Source of the DNA: Candidatus Phyllobacterium onerii
GTDB lineage: Bacteria; Pseudomonadota; Alphaproteobacteria; Rhizobiales; Rhizobiaceae
Length of the DNA stretch: 64,000 bases
Assembly (NCBI RefSeq): GCF_028331445.1
Contig: NZ_JAQMHX010000009.1
Coordinates: forward strand, 62,001-126,000
Direction: 5' to 3'
In this document: positions 8,058 to 17,069 of the stretch, in pieces
Layout: each line of letters starts with the position of its first letter
How positions within the stretch are numbered: position 1 is the first letter of the stretch
The notes under the pieces: model-generated
Told to the model about the DNA's origin: nothing
The model's database searches: none
Seen by the model: only the letters and a program-made list of their open reading frames with translations
Translations under genes and position numbers: made by a program

Positions 8058-9155
8058 ACCTTTCGGCCTGAACGTCCCTACAATGATTTGCCTCTTTTGC
8101 CCCCATCGCGGGATATAGAGACAAAGTCTATACTAAAGGCCTGCACCGAGGCACGCGTAGCCTTGACAGAACTGCTGGTATCGGGCCAACTCATACCCAA
8201 CCAAGCTGTGTTGATCAGTTCCATCCCTCTCCTGGAAGCACAGGCAAGTTCCGAGATCGAAAATATTGTCACAACAACGGATCGTCTGTTTCGCTTTGTC
8301 AACGAAGAAAGCAATCAAGCGGATGCGGCAACAAAGGAGGCTTTACGATACCGCACCGCTCTTCGGGAAGGGTTTCGACTGCTCGAACAACGCCCACTCT
8401 CCACGTCAATAGCAGTTAAGGTTTGCCGTACGATCAAAGGTCTTGATCTGGATATTCGTGCTACACCCGGGACAGCACTTGTGAACGAGGCAACCGGCGC
8501 CGTTATTTATACGCCCCCTGATGGGCAGGACTTGCTGCGCGATAAGCTCGCAAACTGGGAGCGTTATATCCATGAAGCGGAAGACATCGATCCAATCATC
8601 CGCCTTGCGGTAATGCATTATCAGTTCGAGGCAATCCACCCGTTCACTGACGGGAACGGCAGAACAGGCCGTGTCTTGAATCTTTTGTTTCTCGTCGACA
8701 AAGGATTGTTGGAAATTCCGATCCTCTATCTTAGCCGCTACATTATCCGGAACAAATCGCTCTACTATCAGCGGCTTCTGGCCGTCACTACAAATAGCGA
8801 ATGGGAGAACTGGATTCTTTTCATGATTGAAGCAGTGAAGGAGACTGCACAATGGTCGACATTGAAGATCCGCGCAATTCGCGACCTTTTGAATGAAACT
8901 ACCGCCAGAATTCGTCAAGAACTGCCAAAAATCTATTCTCGAGAGCTTGCAGAAATTATCTTCGTTAATCCTTATTGCCGCATTGGCGATCTGGTTGACT
9001 CAGGAATTGCCAAGAGGCAAACGGCCTCCACCTATCTGAAAGCGCTCGTAGAAATAGGCGTGCTTCGGGAAATCAAATCAGGACGCGAAAACCTTTTCAT
9101 CAATCCGGCAATGCTGGATCTCCTGTCCGAAGGCGGCGGATTGAACGGAGCATAA
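8055..9155 (+). CDS. Fic-domain AMPylase with N-terminal inhibitory helix and C-terminal winged helix
   Basis: A 366-residue Fic protein. The start MTFRPERPYNDLPLLPP is the standard N-terminus of this subgroup. The inhibitory motif S65-x3-E69-N70 (SSEIEN) marks a class II, self-inhibited enzyme, and the active motif HPFTDGNGRTGR is complete at residues 195-206. Such enzymes transfer AMP from ATP to target proteins. The C-terminal 80 residues (VNPYCRIGDLVDSGIAKRQTAS and onward) look like a winged helix, so it could also bind DNA and its own operator array. Codon use is more AT-rich than the neighbours, suggesting transfer. Earlier in-frame starts at 7998 or 8034 exist but lie inside the operator array. 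Confidence 0.9.
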   Translation: MTFRPERPYNDLPLLPPSRDIETKSILKACTEARVALTELLVSGQLIPNQAVLISSIPLLEAQASSEIENIVTTTDRLFRFVNEESNQADAATKEALRYRTALREGFRLLEQRPLSTSIAVKVCRTIKGLDLDIRATPGTALVNEATGAVIYTPPDGQDLLRDKLANWERYIHEAEDIDPIIRLAVMHYQFEAIHPFTDGNGRTGRVLNLLFLVDKGLLEIPILYLSRYIIRNKSLYYQRLLAVTTNSEWENWILFMIEAVKETAQWSTLKIRAIRDLLNETTARIRQELPKIYSRELAEIIFVNPYCRIGDLVDSGIAKRQTASTYLKALVEIGVLREIKSGRENLFINPAMLDLLSEGGGLNGA

Positions 9156-9176
9156 CTCCATCAGCATGATCTATCA

Positions 9177-9992
9177 TCATTCGATCAATGTGCCGCCGAG
9201 GTTTTCCACTGCACGGCGGGTCACGACCCCGACAAGATGCGCGCGGTAATCGGCAGGAGCGTGCATGTCGCCCATCAGGTCGTTCTCATCTGGCAGCAGC
9301 CCTTTCACCGCATCGGGCTCGAACCGCGCCTGCAGCGCTTCCTCGGCCTCCGTCCAGCGAAAGACGCCGGCGTTTCCGGCCCCCGTGATCGCCACATGGA
9401 TATTGCCGTCGCGATGACGGGCAACGAACGCAGCTGCCAAGGCATACCGTGACGCCGGATTGCGAAACTTGGCATACCCGGCAATCTCCGGCATCTTGAA
9501 CTCGATACGGACGAGAATTTCACCAGGCTCCAGCATCGTGGTGTAGAGCCCGGCGAAATATTCGGAAGCCGGGATGCTGCGGCGATCCGTATGCAATGTC
9601 GCATCGAGCGCCAGCACGGCCGACGGGTAGTCGGCTGCCGGGTCATTATTGGCAACCGAGCCGCCGATCGTGCCGACATGCCTGACCTGAACGTCACCGA
9701 TCGAACCGGCAAGGCCACAAAGCGACGGAATGAGCGCCCTGATCTTTTCGGATGCAGCGACGGTGGCATGCGTGGTTGCCGCACCGACGATGATTCGATC
9801 GGGACCAACGGTAATACCCGAAAGCTCGGGAATGCGGCGAACATCGATCAGATGGGCAGGCGCCGCCAGCCTTCCCTTCATCGTGGGGATCAGCGTATGC
9901 CCGCCGGAGAGGTAAGCGGCTTCCTCGACTTTGGAGAAAAGACTGACTGCTTCCTGCAGCGTTCCCGGCCTATGATAGGTTGTTTCATACAT
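9177..9992 (-). CDS. Molybdenum hydroxylase FAD-binding subunit (CoxM/CutM-like)
   Basis: A 271-residue flavoprotein subunit that passes electrons from the iron-sulfur subunit to FAD. The two FAD motifs are SGGHT at residues 29-33 and TIGGS at 108-112. It is the last gene of a five-gene minus-strand operon (14432 to 9177), 15 bases after the 2Fe-2S subunit. It lacks the extra cysteines seen in the second FAD subunit of this window (22255), so it is the ordinary CoxM type. Confidence 0.93.
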   Translation of the reverse strand: MYETTYHRPGTLQEAVSLFSKVEEAAYLSGGHTLIPTMKGRLAAPAHLIDVRRIPELSGITVGPDRIIVGAATTHATVAASEKIRALIPSLCGLAGSIGDVQVRHVGTIGGSVANNDPAADYPSAVLALDATLHTDRRSIPASEYFAGLYTTMLEPGEILVRIEFKMPEIAGYAKFRNPASRYALAAAFVARHRDGNIHVAITGAGNAGVFRWTEAEEALQARFEPDAVKGLLPDENDLMGDMHAPADYRAHLVGVVTRRAVENLGGTLIE

Positions 9993-10007
9993 TGGCGTCT
10001 GCCTTCT

Positions 10008-10499
10008 TCATTCCGCCGCGACGGCGTGCGCCGCGCGGTGCTTTTCAGCGGCGGAGAGTACCGCCTTGATGATGTTGTGATATCCCGTGCAACGGCAAAG
10101 ATTGCCCTCGAGCTCGTGGCGAACCGTTGCCTCATCGAGAACACCGTCGTGTCGCTCAATCATGTTGACCGATGCCATGATCATGCCGGGCGTGCAAAAA
10201 CCGCACTGCAACCCGTGGTGTTCATGAAAGGCCGCCTGCACATCGTGCAGCTTTTCGCCATCGGCCAAGCCTTCGACCGTGGAAACCGATGCTCCTTCGA
10301 TCGAGGCCGCAAGTATCGTGCAGGATTTGACAGCCTTGCCGTCGACGATGACCGTGCAGGCGCCGCACTGCGTCGTGTCGCAGCCGACATGTGTTCCGGT
10401 CAGGCCAAGATGATCACGCAGGAACTGGACGAGCAACGTACGGTCTTCGACCTCCTTCGTGTGGAGCGTGCCGTTGACGGTGATGGCGACTTTGGACAT
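10008..10499 (-). CDS. Molybdenum hydroxylase 2Fe-2S subunit (CoxS/CutS-like)
   Basis: A 163-residue protein with a plant-ferredoxin-type cluster domain (C40, C45, C48 in [11 protein letters not shown] and a fourth Cys near residue 60) and the second all-helical cluster domain (CGFCTPG and CRCTGY). It links the molybdenum subunit to FAD. No Tat signal is present, so the enzyme should be cytosolic. It lies between CoxG and the FAD subunit in the operon. Confidence 0.95.
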   Translation of the reverse strand: MSKVAITVNGTLHTKEVEDRTLLVQFLRDHLGLTGTHVGCDTTQCGACTVIVDGKAVKSCTILAASIEGASVSTVEGLADGEKLHDVQAAFHEHHGLQCGFCTPGMIMASVNMIERHDGVLDEATVRHELEGNLCRCTGYHNIIKAVLSAAEKHRAAHAVAAE

Positions 10500-10513
10500 G
10501 GGTGCCTTCCCTT

Positions 10514-11023
10514 TTATCTGGAGAACCAGCGGGCCTTGGGGCGTTCCGCTGGTGTTTCAATCGCTATCGCCACAGCGTCAACAGGGGCGGCGCGGGCCGC
10601 AAGGCTGGCGAAGAACTCGTCTGCAAGCTTCTTGGCCGTTGAATCGATCAGCCGGGAACCAAGCTGTGCCAGCTTGCCGCCTACCTGCGCCTTGGCGACA
10701 TAGGTCAGGACGGTTTCGCCATCGACATCGGCAAGGTTGACGTCGGCGCCACCCCTGGCGAAACCGGCGATACCACCCTTGCCAGCACCGGAGATGGTAT
10801 AGCTCTCGGGCGCTACAACGTTGCTCAGGGTGACTTCACCTTCAAATGTCGCTTTGACCGGGCCGATCTTGGTGGTCACGCGGGCGGTAAACCCATCCTC
10901 CAGCGAGCCTTCAAGGCTATTGCAACCGGGGATACATTCGCGCAGCGCCTGCGGGTCATTGATCAGCGCCCAGACATGCTCGCGCGGCGCAGCGATGCGG
11001 TATTCACCTTTGAGATCCATCAA
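10514..11023 (-). CDS. CoxG-like SRPBCC protein
   Basis: A 169-residue START/SRPBCC-fold protein beginning MMDLKGEYRIAAPREHVWALIND, then ECIPGC and a C-terminal tail after residue 140. This is the CoxG (CO dehydrogenase subunit G) family. Family members are tied to membrane attachment and quinone handling of Mo-hydroxylases. Its place between the binding-protein homologue and the 2Fe-2S gene supports a role as electron-transfer partner of this enzyme. No lipid anchor is visible. Confidence 0.9.
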   Translation of the reverse strand: MMDLKGEYRIAAPREHVWALINDPQALRECIPGCNSLEGSLEDGFTARVTTKIGPVKATFEGEVTLSNVVAPESYTISGAGKGGIAGFARGGADVNLADVDGETVLTYVAKAQVGGKLAQLGSRLIDSTAKKLADEFFASLAARAAPVDAVAIAIETPAERPKARWFSR

Positions 11024-11032
11024 ACTCTCCTC

Positions 11033-11974
11033 TCAGTTCGCGCCAGTCACGGCCTCGTAGTGCGACAGGTCCAGATACCTCGCCGGATCGGTCAGTGGTG
11101 CCCCGGCTATGCCGTAGCGCGAGCGCAATTCGAGCACGCGCTGCATGCCTTCCGGAATGATTTTCGCATCCGGTGTCAGGCCCGATTTCGCCGACAGCAG
11201 GCTGTTCATGACAGACTGCAGCGCAGCGGGCTGGATTTCCGGCATCTTCGCCTGCAAGAGCTGTTCAGCCGCCTCGCGATTTGCCGGATCAAGCGTCCAG
11301 GCAAGGCCCTTCAGGTAACCGCGGATGAACGCGCGAACAGCTTGCGGATTCTCCGCCGCCCATGCGCGCCTCGCCGTGACTACGCCACCTTGATAGCTGT
11401 CGTAGATCCGGGTCGACACGTCGAGCACGTTGAAGCCCGAACGGCGGGCAATGCTGGTGAATGGCTCGATCGTCAAGGTCGCAGCGTGCTCTCCGCCCTT
11501 CACCGATTGCCAACGCTGCGGCGTCGCTCCAACGGGTGCGTAGGTTGCGTCGTCCCGCTTCAATCCGCCATCTTCGAACATATCGAACAGCACAAACGCG
11601 AACCCCGTCGAAAGTGCATCGAGCGCGACGGATTTGCCTTTGAGATCCGAATATTCCTTGATCTCGGGCGCGGTAACGATGGCAAGCTCGAGCTGCGTTC
11701 CGCCCATGAGCACGACATAGCCCGGATCAACCCCGGCGCCAGCAGCTCCCTGCCCCTCGCCATAAGCCACGACATTATCAAAAGCGGTAAAGACGATGTC
11801 GAATTCGCCCGCGGCAGTCCGCTGCGCCTGCTCAACCGAGCTCCCCGTCAACGTCAGATCAACCGACAGGTTTTCATCGGCGAAGAACCCCTGTTCCACC
11901 GCTGCGAATGTCGGCAGGTTGGGAGCGCCCGGAAAGGCGATGATGCGGATATTGGTCTTGGTTTCGGCAGTCAT
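11033..11974 (-). CDS. NMT1/SsuA-like binding protein lacking a signal peptide
   Basis: A 313-residue homologue of NitT/TauT periplasmic binding proteins: APNLPTFAAVEQGFFADENL, EFDIVFTAFDNVVAYG and YSDLKGKSVALDALSTGF all match the family. It begins MTAETKTNIRIIAFPG with no hydrophobic signal segment, and AGGAGG just before ATG 11974 supports that start, so the protein should stay in the cytosol. It lies inside the Mo-hydroxylase operon, 16 bases after the large subunit and 9 before CoxG, with no permease or ATPase beside it. It may bind the substrate or product of the enzyme inside the cell; this is inference. Confidence 0.85.
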   Translation of the reverse strand: MTAETKTNIRIIAFPGAPNLPTFAAVEQGFFADENLSVDLTLTGSSVEQAQRTAAGEFDIVFTAFDNVVAYGEGQGAAGAGVDPGYVVLMGGTQLELAIVTAPEIKEYSDLKGKSVALDALSTGFAFVLFDMFEDGGLKRDDATYAPVGATPQRWQSVKGGEHAATLTIEPFTSIARRSGFNVLDVSTRIYDSYQGGVVTARRAWAAENPQAVRAFIRGYLKGLAWTLDPANREAAEQLLQAKMPEIQPAALQSVMNSLLSAKSGLTPDAKIIPEGMQRVLELRSRYGIAGAPLTDPARYLDLSHYEAVTGAN

Positions 11975-11990
11975 TTGCGAGAAATCCTCC

Positions 11991-14432
11991 TCAGGACGCA
12001 CGAGCATCGCGCTCGCCTTTCGATTGATGAATGGCCCGCCACACCGCATGCGGGGTGACCGGCATATCGATATCGGTGACGCCGTAGTCCTTGAGCGCGT
12101 CGAGCACGGCGTTGACGACCGTAGCCAGCGCCGGCGTTGTTCCGCCTTCGCCGCCGGCCTTGATGCCAAGCGGATTGGTCGGAGAAATCACTTCGGCAAT
12201 CTCGCACTTGAAGGAAGGCATGTTGTCGGAGCGCGGCATGCCGTAATCCATGAATGATCCGGCGAGCGGCTGGCCCGACGAGGCATCGACGGCGCAAAGC
12301 TCCCACATCGCCTGCCCTACGCCCTGCGCAATGCCGCCATGGGTCTGGCCATGAACGATCAGCGGATTGATGCAGCGGCCCACATCGTCCACGGTCGCGT
12401 AGCTGGTAATGAGAACGTGTCCGGTTTCCGGATCCACCTCGACTTCGCAGATCGCTGCGCCATTCGGAAACACCGGAGTGTGCATCTCATTGTCACGCGC
12501 CACCCGCAACGGCCCATCCTTCTCACGCGTCAGGTCGCCGAGCGTGAAGATATCGATCGTCTGGTTGGTGCCGCGCAGCTTGAAATGACCGCTTTCGAAA
12601 TCGATAGCGTCGAAGTCTGCGCCGAAATGTTCCGCTGCGCGCCGGCGACCTTCCTTCAGGAGGTCTGCAGACGCCATGGCCATGACGGTTCCCGCGTGGC
12701 GCATCGAACGGCCCGAATGCGACCCGCCGCCAACGCTGACGATGTCGGTATCGCCAAGGATAATCCATACCTTTTCGACAGGCACCTGGATCATGTCGGC
12801 GACCACTTGCGCAAAGCTCGTCTCATGACCCTGGCCGCTCGGTTGGGTACCGATGACAACTTCGACCGTGCCATCTTGCTTGATTTCGATCTCGGCACGT
12901 TCCTTCGGTGAACCGATGGACGACTCGACGTAATTGGCAAAGCCCCGGCCCAGCAATTTGCCGCGGCTGGCCGCTTCCTCGTGGCGCACCTCGAAGCCGT
13001 CCCAATTGGCAAGCTCAAGCGCGCGGTCCATGTTCTTTTCGTATTCGCCGCTGTCATAGATCGAACCGACGGCATTGGTGTAAGGCATCATATCCGGCGA
13101 AACGAGGTTCTTGCGGCGCAGTTCGAGCTTGTCGAAACCGAGTTCGCGCGCGGCCTTCTCGACAAGACGCTCGATCGCGTAGGTTACTTCCGGCCGGCCG
13201 GAGCTACGGTAGGCCTGCGTGCACATCGTATTGGTGAAGACGGCGCGGGCGCGCAGCGTCGCCACCGGAATGTGATAGGAGCCGGTAATGAGACCGGAGC
13301 CCTTGCTGAGCGGCGACAGCGACACGCACCGACCGCCGACATTGCTGAGGTTGTCCGCCCGCATCGCCAGGAACTTGCCCTCGCGATCAAGCGCCAGTTC
13401 GACCTTGGTTATGAGATCGCGACCCTGATAATCCGTCAGAAACGCCTCGGAGCGCGTCGCCGTATATTTCACCGGCCGCCCGATCTTCTTCGACGCCCAA
13501 AGCACCAGACCAAACTCCACATAGACGCGATTGCGCGCGCCGAAATTTCCGCCGACGTCGTATGAAAGCACACGCAGGTTCTTCGGCTCTATACCGAGAA
13601 CCTTGGAAAGCTCGCCCTTCTGGCGCACAGCGCCGCCGCTGCCGGCATAAAGCGTATAGCGCCCGGTCTCCTCGTCGAAATGACCGAGCGACGAGCGCGG
13701 CTCGATCGGTACGGCGGTCACGCGGCCGATATGGAATTCGGCCGTGACCACGTGATCGGCCGCCGCGAAGGCTGCTGCTGTCCCCGCTTCGTCGCCAAAG
13801 CTCGAGTCAATGAAGACATTGTCCGGCACTTCGTCCCACACCGCGGGTGCGCCGGGCTGCGCGGCCTTTTTGGTTTCGGTGACGTGCGGCAATTCCTCGT
13901 AATCGACAAACACTTTTTCGGCCGCATCCGCCGCCTGGGCCGCTGTCTCGGCAACCACCACAGCCACGGCTTCGCCCACATGGCGGGCCTTGTCGGCCGG
14001 GAGCAGATAATGTGGACCTGTGAATGGTATGCCGCCGCCGGCAGCCGTCAGCTTCACATCGAATTTCGTCGAAGGAACGGGATTGTGCGGGATTGGCTCA
14101 AGTCCGTCAGCCAACAAATCGGCGCCAGTCAGGACGGCCAGAACGCCGGGACTGGCCAGCGCTTCCGCTGTGTCGATGCCGAGGATCCGCGCATGCGGAT
14201 ATGGCGAGCGAACCATCGCAGCGAACGTCTGCCCGGGCAGGCTGAAATCGTCGGAAAACCGGCCCTTGCCGGTAATGAGCCGCCCGTCTTCCTTGCGCGG
14301 AAGCGGCTTTCCGACATGGCGGAACAACGCATCGCGTACAAGCTTCATTTCCGGCGACAGATCAGCCATCTCGGGCTTTTCCAATACCGCTGTCCCAGGT
14401 CCGCTCGTGCTTTTATGAAGTGGGCTTCCCAT
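11991..14432 (-). CDS. Molybdenum hydroxylase large subunit (xanthine dehydrogenase family, molybdopterin-binding)
   Basis: An 813-residue catalytic subunit of normal length. The MoCo-binding pattern GGNFGARN is present, the catalytic glutamate is in KAGGEGGTTPAL, and IAQGVGQAMWE is conserved. The loop that tells CO dehydrogenases apart reads AYRSSGRPE, not the AYRCSFR of form I CO dehydrogenase, so CO is not the expected substrate. Hydroxylation of an aromatic or N-heteroaromatic ring is likely. AGAGGA lies before ATG 14432. It heads the operon large subunit, binding protein, CoxG, 2Fe-2S, FAD, and is divergent from the UbiD gene. Confidence 0.93.
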   Translation of the reverse strand: MGSPLHKSTSGPGTAVLEKPEMADLSPEMKLVRDALFRHVGKPLPRKEDGRLITGKGRFSDDFSLPGQTFAAMVRSPYPHARILGIDTAEALASPGVLAVLTGADLLADGLEPIPHNPVPSTKFDVKLTAAGGGIPFTGPHYLLPADKARHVGEAVAVVVAETAAQAADAAEKVFVDYEELPHVTETKKAAQPGAPAVWDEVPDNVFIDSSFGDEAGTAAAFAAADHVVTAEFHIGRVTAVPIEPRSSLGHFDEETGRYTLYAGSGGAVRQKGELSKVLGIEPKNLRVLSYDVGGNFGARNRVYVEFGLVLWASKKIGRPVKYTATRSEAFLTDYQGRDLITKVELALDREGKFLAMRADNLSNVGGRCVSLSPLSKGSGLITGSYHIPVATLRARAVFTNTMCTQAYRSSGRPEVTYAIERLVEKAARELGFDKLELRRKNLVSPDMMPYTNAVGSIYDSGEYEKNMDRALELANWDGFEVRHEEAASRGKLLGRGFANYVESSIGSPKERAEIEIKQDGTVEVVIGTQPSGQGHETSFAQVVADMIQVPVEKVWIILGDTDIVSVGGGSHSGRSMRHAGTVMAMASADLLKEGRRRAAEHFGADFDAIDFESGHFKLRGTNQTIDIFTLGDLTREKDGPLRVARDNEMHTPVFPNGAAICEVEVDPETGHVLITSYATVDDVGRCINPLIVHGQTHGGIAQGVGQAMWELCAVDASSGQPLAGSFMDYGMPRSDNMPSFKCEIAEVISPTNPLGIKAGGEGGTTPALATVVNAVLDALKDYGVTDIDMPVTPHAVWRAIHQSKGERDARAS

Positions 14433-14493
14433 AAATCCTCTACCCTTACCGGCTGAAATTACGCCGACGACATTCTGTTGCTCTTCGTATTAA

Positions 14494-14513
14494 TGTATGA
14501 CAGTATGTCGGAG
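14494..14513. promoter_or_regulatory. Possible operator in the Mo-hydroxylase/UbiD divergent promoter
   Basis: TGTATGACA at 14494-14502 matches eight of nine bases of TGTATGGCA at 5165, and runs into a short inverted repeat GACA-N3-TGTC. It lies in the 211-bp gap between divergent catabolic genes. A GntR/FCD site is a guess. Confidence 0.3.
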
Positions 14514-14643
14514 TAATGCAATCGAAAAGATGCAATATCTTTCTGATTGGGCGGATCGCTCTTATGATTATGAGTGGGTTTTGCGCTTTTTATCTCGCCT
14601 GCACGGCACTGGAGAGGCGCATCTTCGGGAGAATGAGACTTAC

Positions 14644-16278
14644 ATGACGACGCACAAGCGCAAGGCTCCACTGGACCTGCAAGAACATCTGGAACGGCTG
14701 GAAGAACGAGGCCTGCTGACGCGAATTCAGGTGCCGATCGACAAGGATAGCGAACTGCATCCGCTGGCGCGCTGGCAGTTCCAGGGCGGTCTGCCCGAAT
14801 CGCAACGACGCGGCTTTCTTTTCACCGACGTGAAAGATGCGAAGGGCGAGAAATACGATATCCCGGTTGCCGTCGGGGTCCTCGCCGCTTCGCCGGAAAT
14901 CTATGCCATCGGTCTTGGCGTTCCCGAGAGCGAGATCGGCGATGTCTGGGTCAACGCCATGGAAAACCCCATCGACCCTGTCATGGTCGAGGACGCGCCA
15001 TGCCAGGAAGTCGTCATCACGGGCGACGATCTCAAGCTCGAAGGCCGTGGTCTCGGCAGCTTGCCGGTTCCGGTATCGACACCGGGCTTCGACAGTGCCC
15101 CCTATTTCACCGCGACGCTTTGCGTCACACGTGATCCGGAAAATGGCATCCGCAACATGGGCACCTATCGCGCCGCGCTGAAAGCCGAGGACCGGCTTGG
15201 CGTGCGCATGGCAAGCCGCCTGTCCGGTGCCGGCGGGTATCAGCATTGGCTGAAGTATCAGAAACGCGGCGAACCTATGCCCTGCGCCATTGTTATCGGC
15301 TGTGCTCCTGCCGTACTTTTCACCGGGCCCCAGAAGCTGCCTATCGATCAGGACGAACTCGGCGTTGCCGGCGGTCTCATCGGCGAGGCCGTTCGTATCG
15401 TCAAGTGCAAGACTATCGATCTTGAAGTGCCGGCCGACGCTGAAATCGTCATTGAAGGCCTCATCGATACTGAGCTGCTTGAGCCGGAAGGGCCGTTTGG
15501 CGAAAGCCATGGCCACGTCGCGCTCGAAGATTTCAACATGTCGATGCGCGTGACGGCGATCACCCGCAAGCGCAAACCCGTGCTTGTCTCGATCGTCAGT
15601 CAGGTTACACCCAGCGAATCGAGCGTTCTCAAGCGCGTTGCCTATGAGCCGCTATTCTTCAATCACCTGAAGAAAGTGCTCAACATCAAGGGCATCAAGC
15701 GCGTCGTCATGCATGAGCCTTTGACCAACATCCGCAAGGTGATCTTCCTGGAATTCGACCGCAGCGCGCCGCAGTCCGAGATCTGGCGCGGCCTGCAGGG
15801 TGCGGCGATGCTTCAGGCGCAGTGCGGCAAGATCGTCATCGCCGTTTCTGACGATATCGACGCCCGCAATGCCGACGCCGTGTTCTGGTCGCTCGCTTAC
15901 CGCGCCAATATGATCGATGACGTGCATGTGACGCCCTACCGCTCGGGCGGGCATGGGCCGAAATCGGCAAACAAGAATGCCGAAGGCACCCTTCTCATCG
16001 ATGCAACGTTGAAAGCACCGATGCCGCCTCTCGCCCTGCCCGCCGAACCCTATATGGTGCGGGCCCGCGAGATATGGGAAAACCTGCAATTGCCACCGCT
16101 CTCGCCGCAGCCACCATGGCACGGTTATTCGCTCGGCGACTGGAGCGATGTCTGGAGTAACTTTGCCGACAAGGCTGTCAGCGGCGACTGGCGCGCCAAT
16201 GGCGAAAACACTTTCTCCCGGCGTAAAGGTGGTATGAAACCCGAAACACCGGCGCGTGATATTGAAAAGAAAGCATAA
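14644..16278 (+). CDS. UbiD-family prFMN-dependent decarboxylase
   Basis: A 544-residue decarboxylase. Family hallmarks are NMGTYRAALKAEDRLGVRMA, carrying the prFMN-contacting arginine, and EGPFGESHGHV, carrying the two catalytic glutamates of the Glu-Arg-Glu set. Such enzymes remove or add carboxyl groups on aromatic, heteroaromatic or acrylic acids using prenylated FMN made by UbiX. A UbiX gene follows at 17070 with only the regulator between. ATG 14644 begins the family's natural N-terminus; the frame is open upstream to 14497. The exact acid is unknown, and a role in ubiquinone synthesis is unlikely given the context. Confidence 0.93.
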   Translation: MTTHKRKAPLDLQEHLERLEERGLLTRIQVPIDKDSELHPLARWQFQGGLPESQRRGFLFTDVKDAKGEKYDIPVAVGVLAASPEIYAIGLGVPESEIGDVWVNAMENPIDPVMVEDAPCQEVVITGDDLKLEGRGLGSLPVPVSTPGFDSAPYFTATLCVTRDPENGIRNMGTYRAALKAEDRLGVRMASRLSGAGGYQHWLKYQKRGEPMPCAIVIGCAPAVLFTGPQKLPIDQDELGVAGGLIGEAVRIVKCKTIDLEVPADAEIVIEGLIDTELLEPEGPFGESHGHVALEDFNMSMRVTAITRKRKPVLVSIVSQVTPSESSVLKRVAYEPLFFNHLKKVLNIKGIKRVVMHEPLTNIRKVIFLEFDRSAPQSEIWRGLQGAAMLQAQCGKIVIAVSDDIDARNADAVFWSLAYRANMIDDVHVTPYRSGGHGPKSANKNAEGTLLIDATLKAPMPPLALPAEPYMVRAREIWENLQLPPLSPQPPWHGYSLGDWSDVWSNFADKAVSGDWRANGENTFSRRKGGMKPETPARDIEKKA

Positions 16279-16380
16279 TCAGGCGACTATCGCCCGATTC
16301 TGATATAGTTTCAGCGCCGGCGGGGGTCGGCGCTGAGGGACAGACAACACAACGCAGGCAGCAGCATTGCGAGGGATAAA

Positions 16381-17067
16381 ATGAACGATCCGGTCATGGA
16401 ACCATTCGGTCCGCTTACACATGAGTCTGCGCCGCTGAGAAACAAGATCATGAAGTCGCTGCGGCGTGCAATCGAGACAGGATTGCTGGAGCCAGGTACG
16501 CGTCTTGTGGAGAAAGATCTGTGCCAGCAGCTCAACGTCAGCCGCACATCGCTGCGTGAAGCGCTGCGCCAGTTGCAGTCCGAAGGTATTCTTACCGACC
16601 TCAACAATCGCGGCCTTGCCGTGGTCACAGTGACATCGGAGGACGCGGAGAATATTTATCGCATCCGCGGCGTGCTCGAACCCCTTATCGTCGAACAGTT
16701 CATCGAGAATGCGCCGGATGCAGAGGTCGAAGCCTTGAAAGCCCACTTCCTGCGTTTGAAGGAAGCTTATCTGCATGGCAATGCCGAGGAAATCGTCGCC
16801 AGCAAACGCGATTTCTATGACCGTATCTGCACCGGAGCACGCAATCCTATTGCATTCGGTGTCTTGAGCAAGTTGACCGTTCTCACGTCCCCGCTGCGCC
16901 GGCGTTCCGTCGTGCGTCCCGAGCGGCGCGTCCAGAGCATCGCCGAAATCGAGAAGATCGTCACTTCCATCGCCAAACGCGACAAGGCCGCTGCAAAAGC
17001 TGCTGCCGAGGAGCATGTTGCCCACTCCGCCCGCTCGGCGCTCCATGCTTCAGAGTCGGCGAACTAG
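16381..17067 (+). CDS. GntR-family regulator with FCD effector domain
   Basis: A 228-residue repressor. Residues 18-85 form the GntR winged helix (LCQQLNVSRTSLREALRQLQ), and the rest is an all-helical FCD domain that usually binds an organic acid with a metal. It lies between the UbiD gene and UbiX, three bases before UbiX, so it is probably a local regulator co-transcribed with UbiX. GAGGGA precedes ATG 16381. Targets may include the divergent promoters at 5165 and 14494. Confidence 0.92.
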   Translation: MNDPVMEPFGPLTHESAPLRNKIMKSLRRAIETGLLEPGTRLVEKDLCQQLNVSRTSLREALRQLQSEGILTDLNNRGLAVVTVTSEDAENIYRIRGVLEPLIVEQFIENAPDAEVEALKAHFLRLKEAYLHGNAEEIVASKRDFYDRICTGARNPIAFGVLSKLTVLTSPLRRRSVVRPERRVQSIAEIEKIVTSIAKRDKAAAKAAAEEHVAHSARSALHASESAN

Positions 17068-17069
17068 TC

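Noticed and set aside
11991-14432. CO dehydrogenase large subunit
   Set aside because: CoxG and subunit order recall CO dehydrogenase, but the active-site loop reads AYRSSGRPE instead of AYRCSFR, so CO oxidation by the form I mechanism is not supported.
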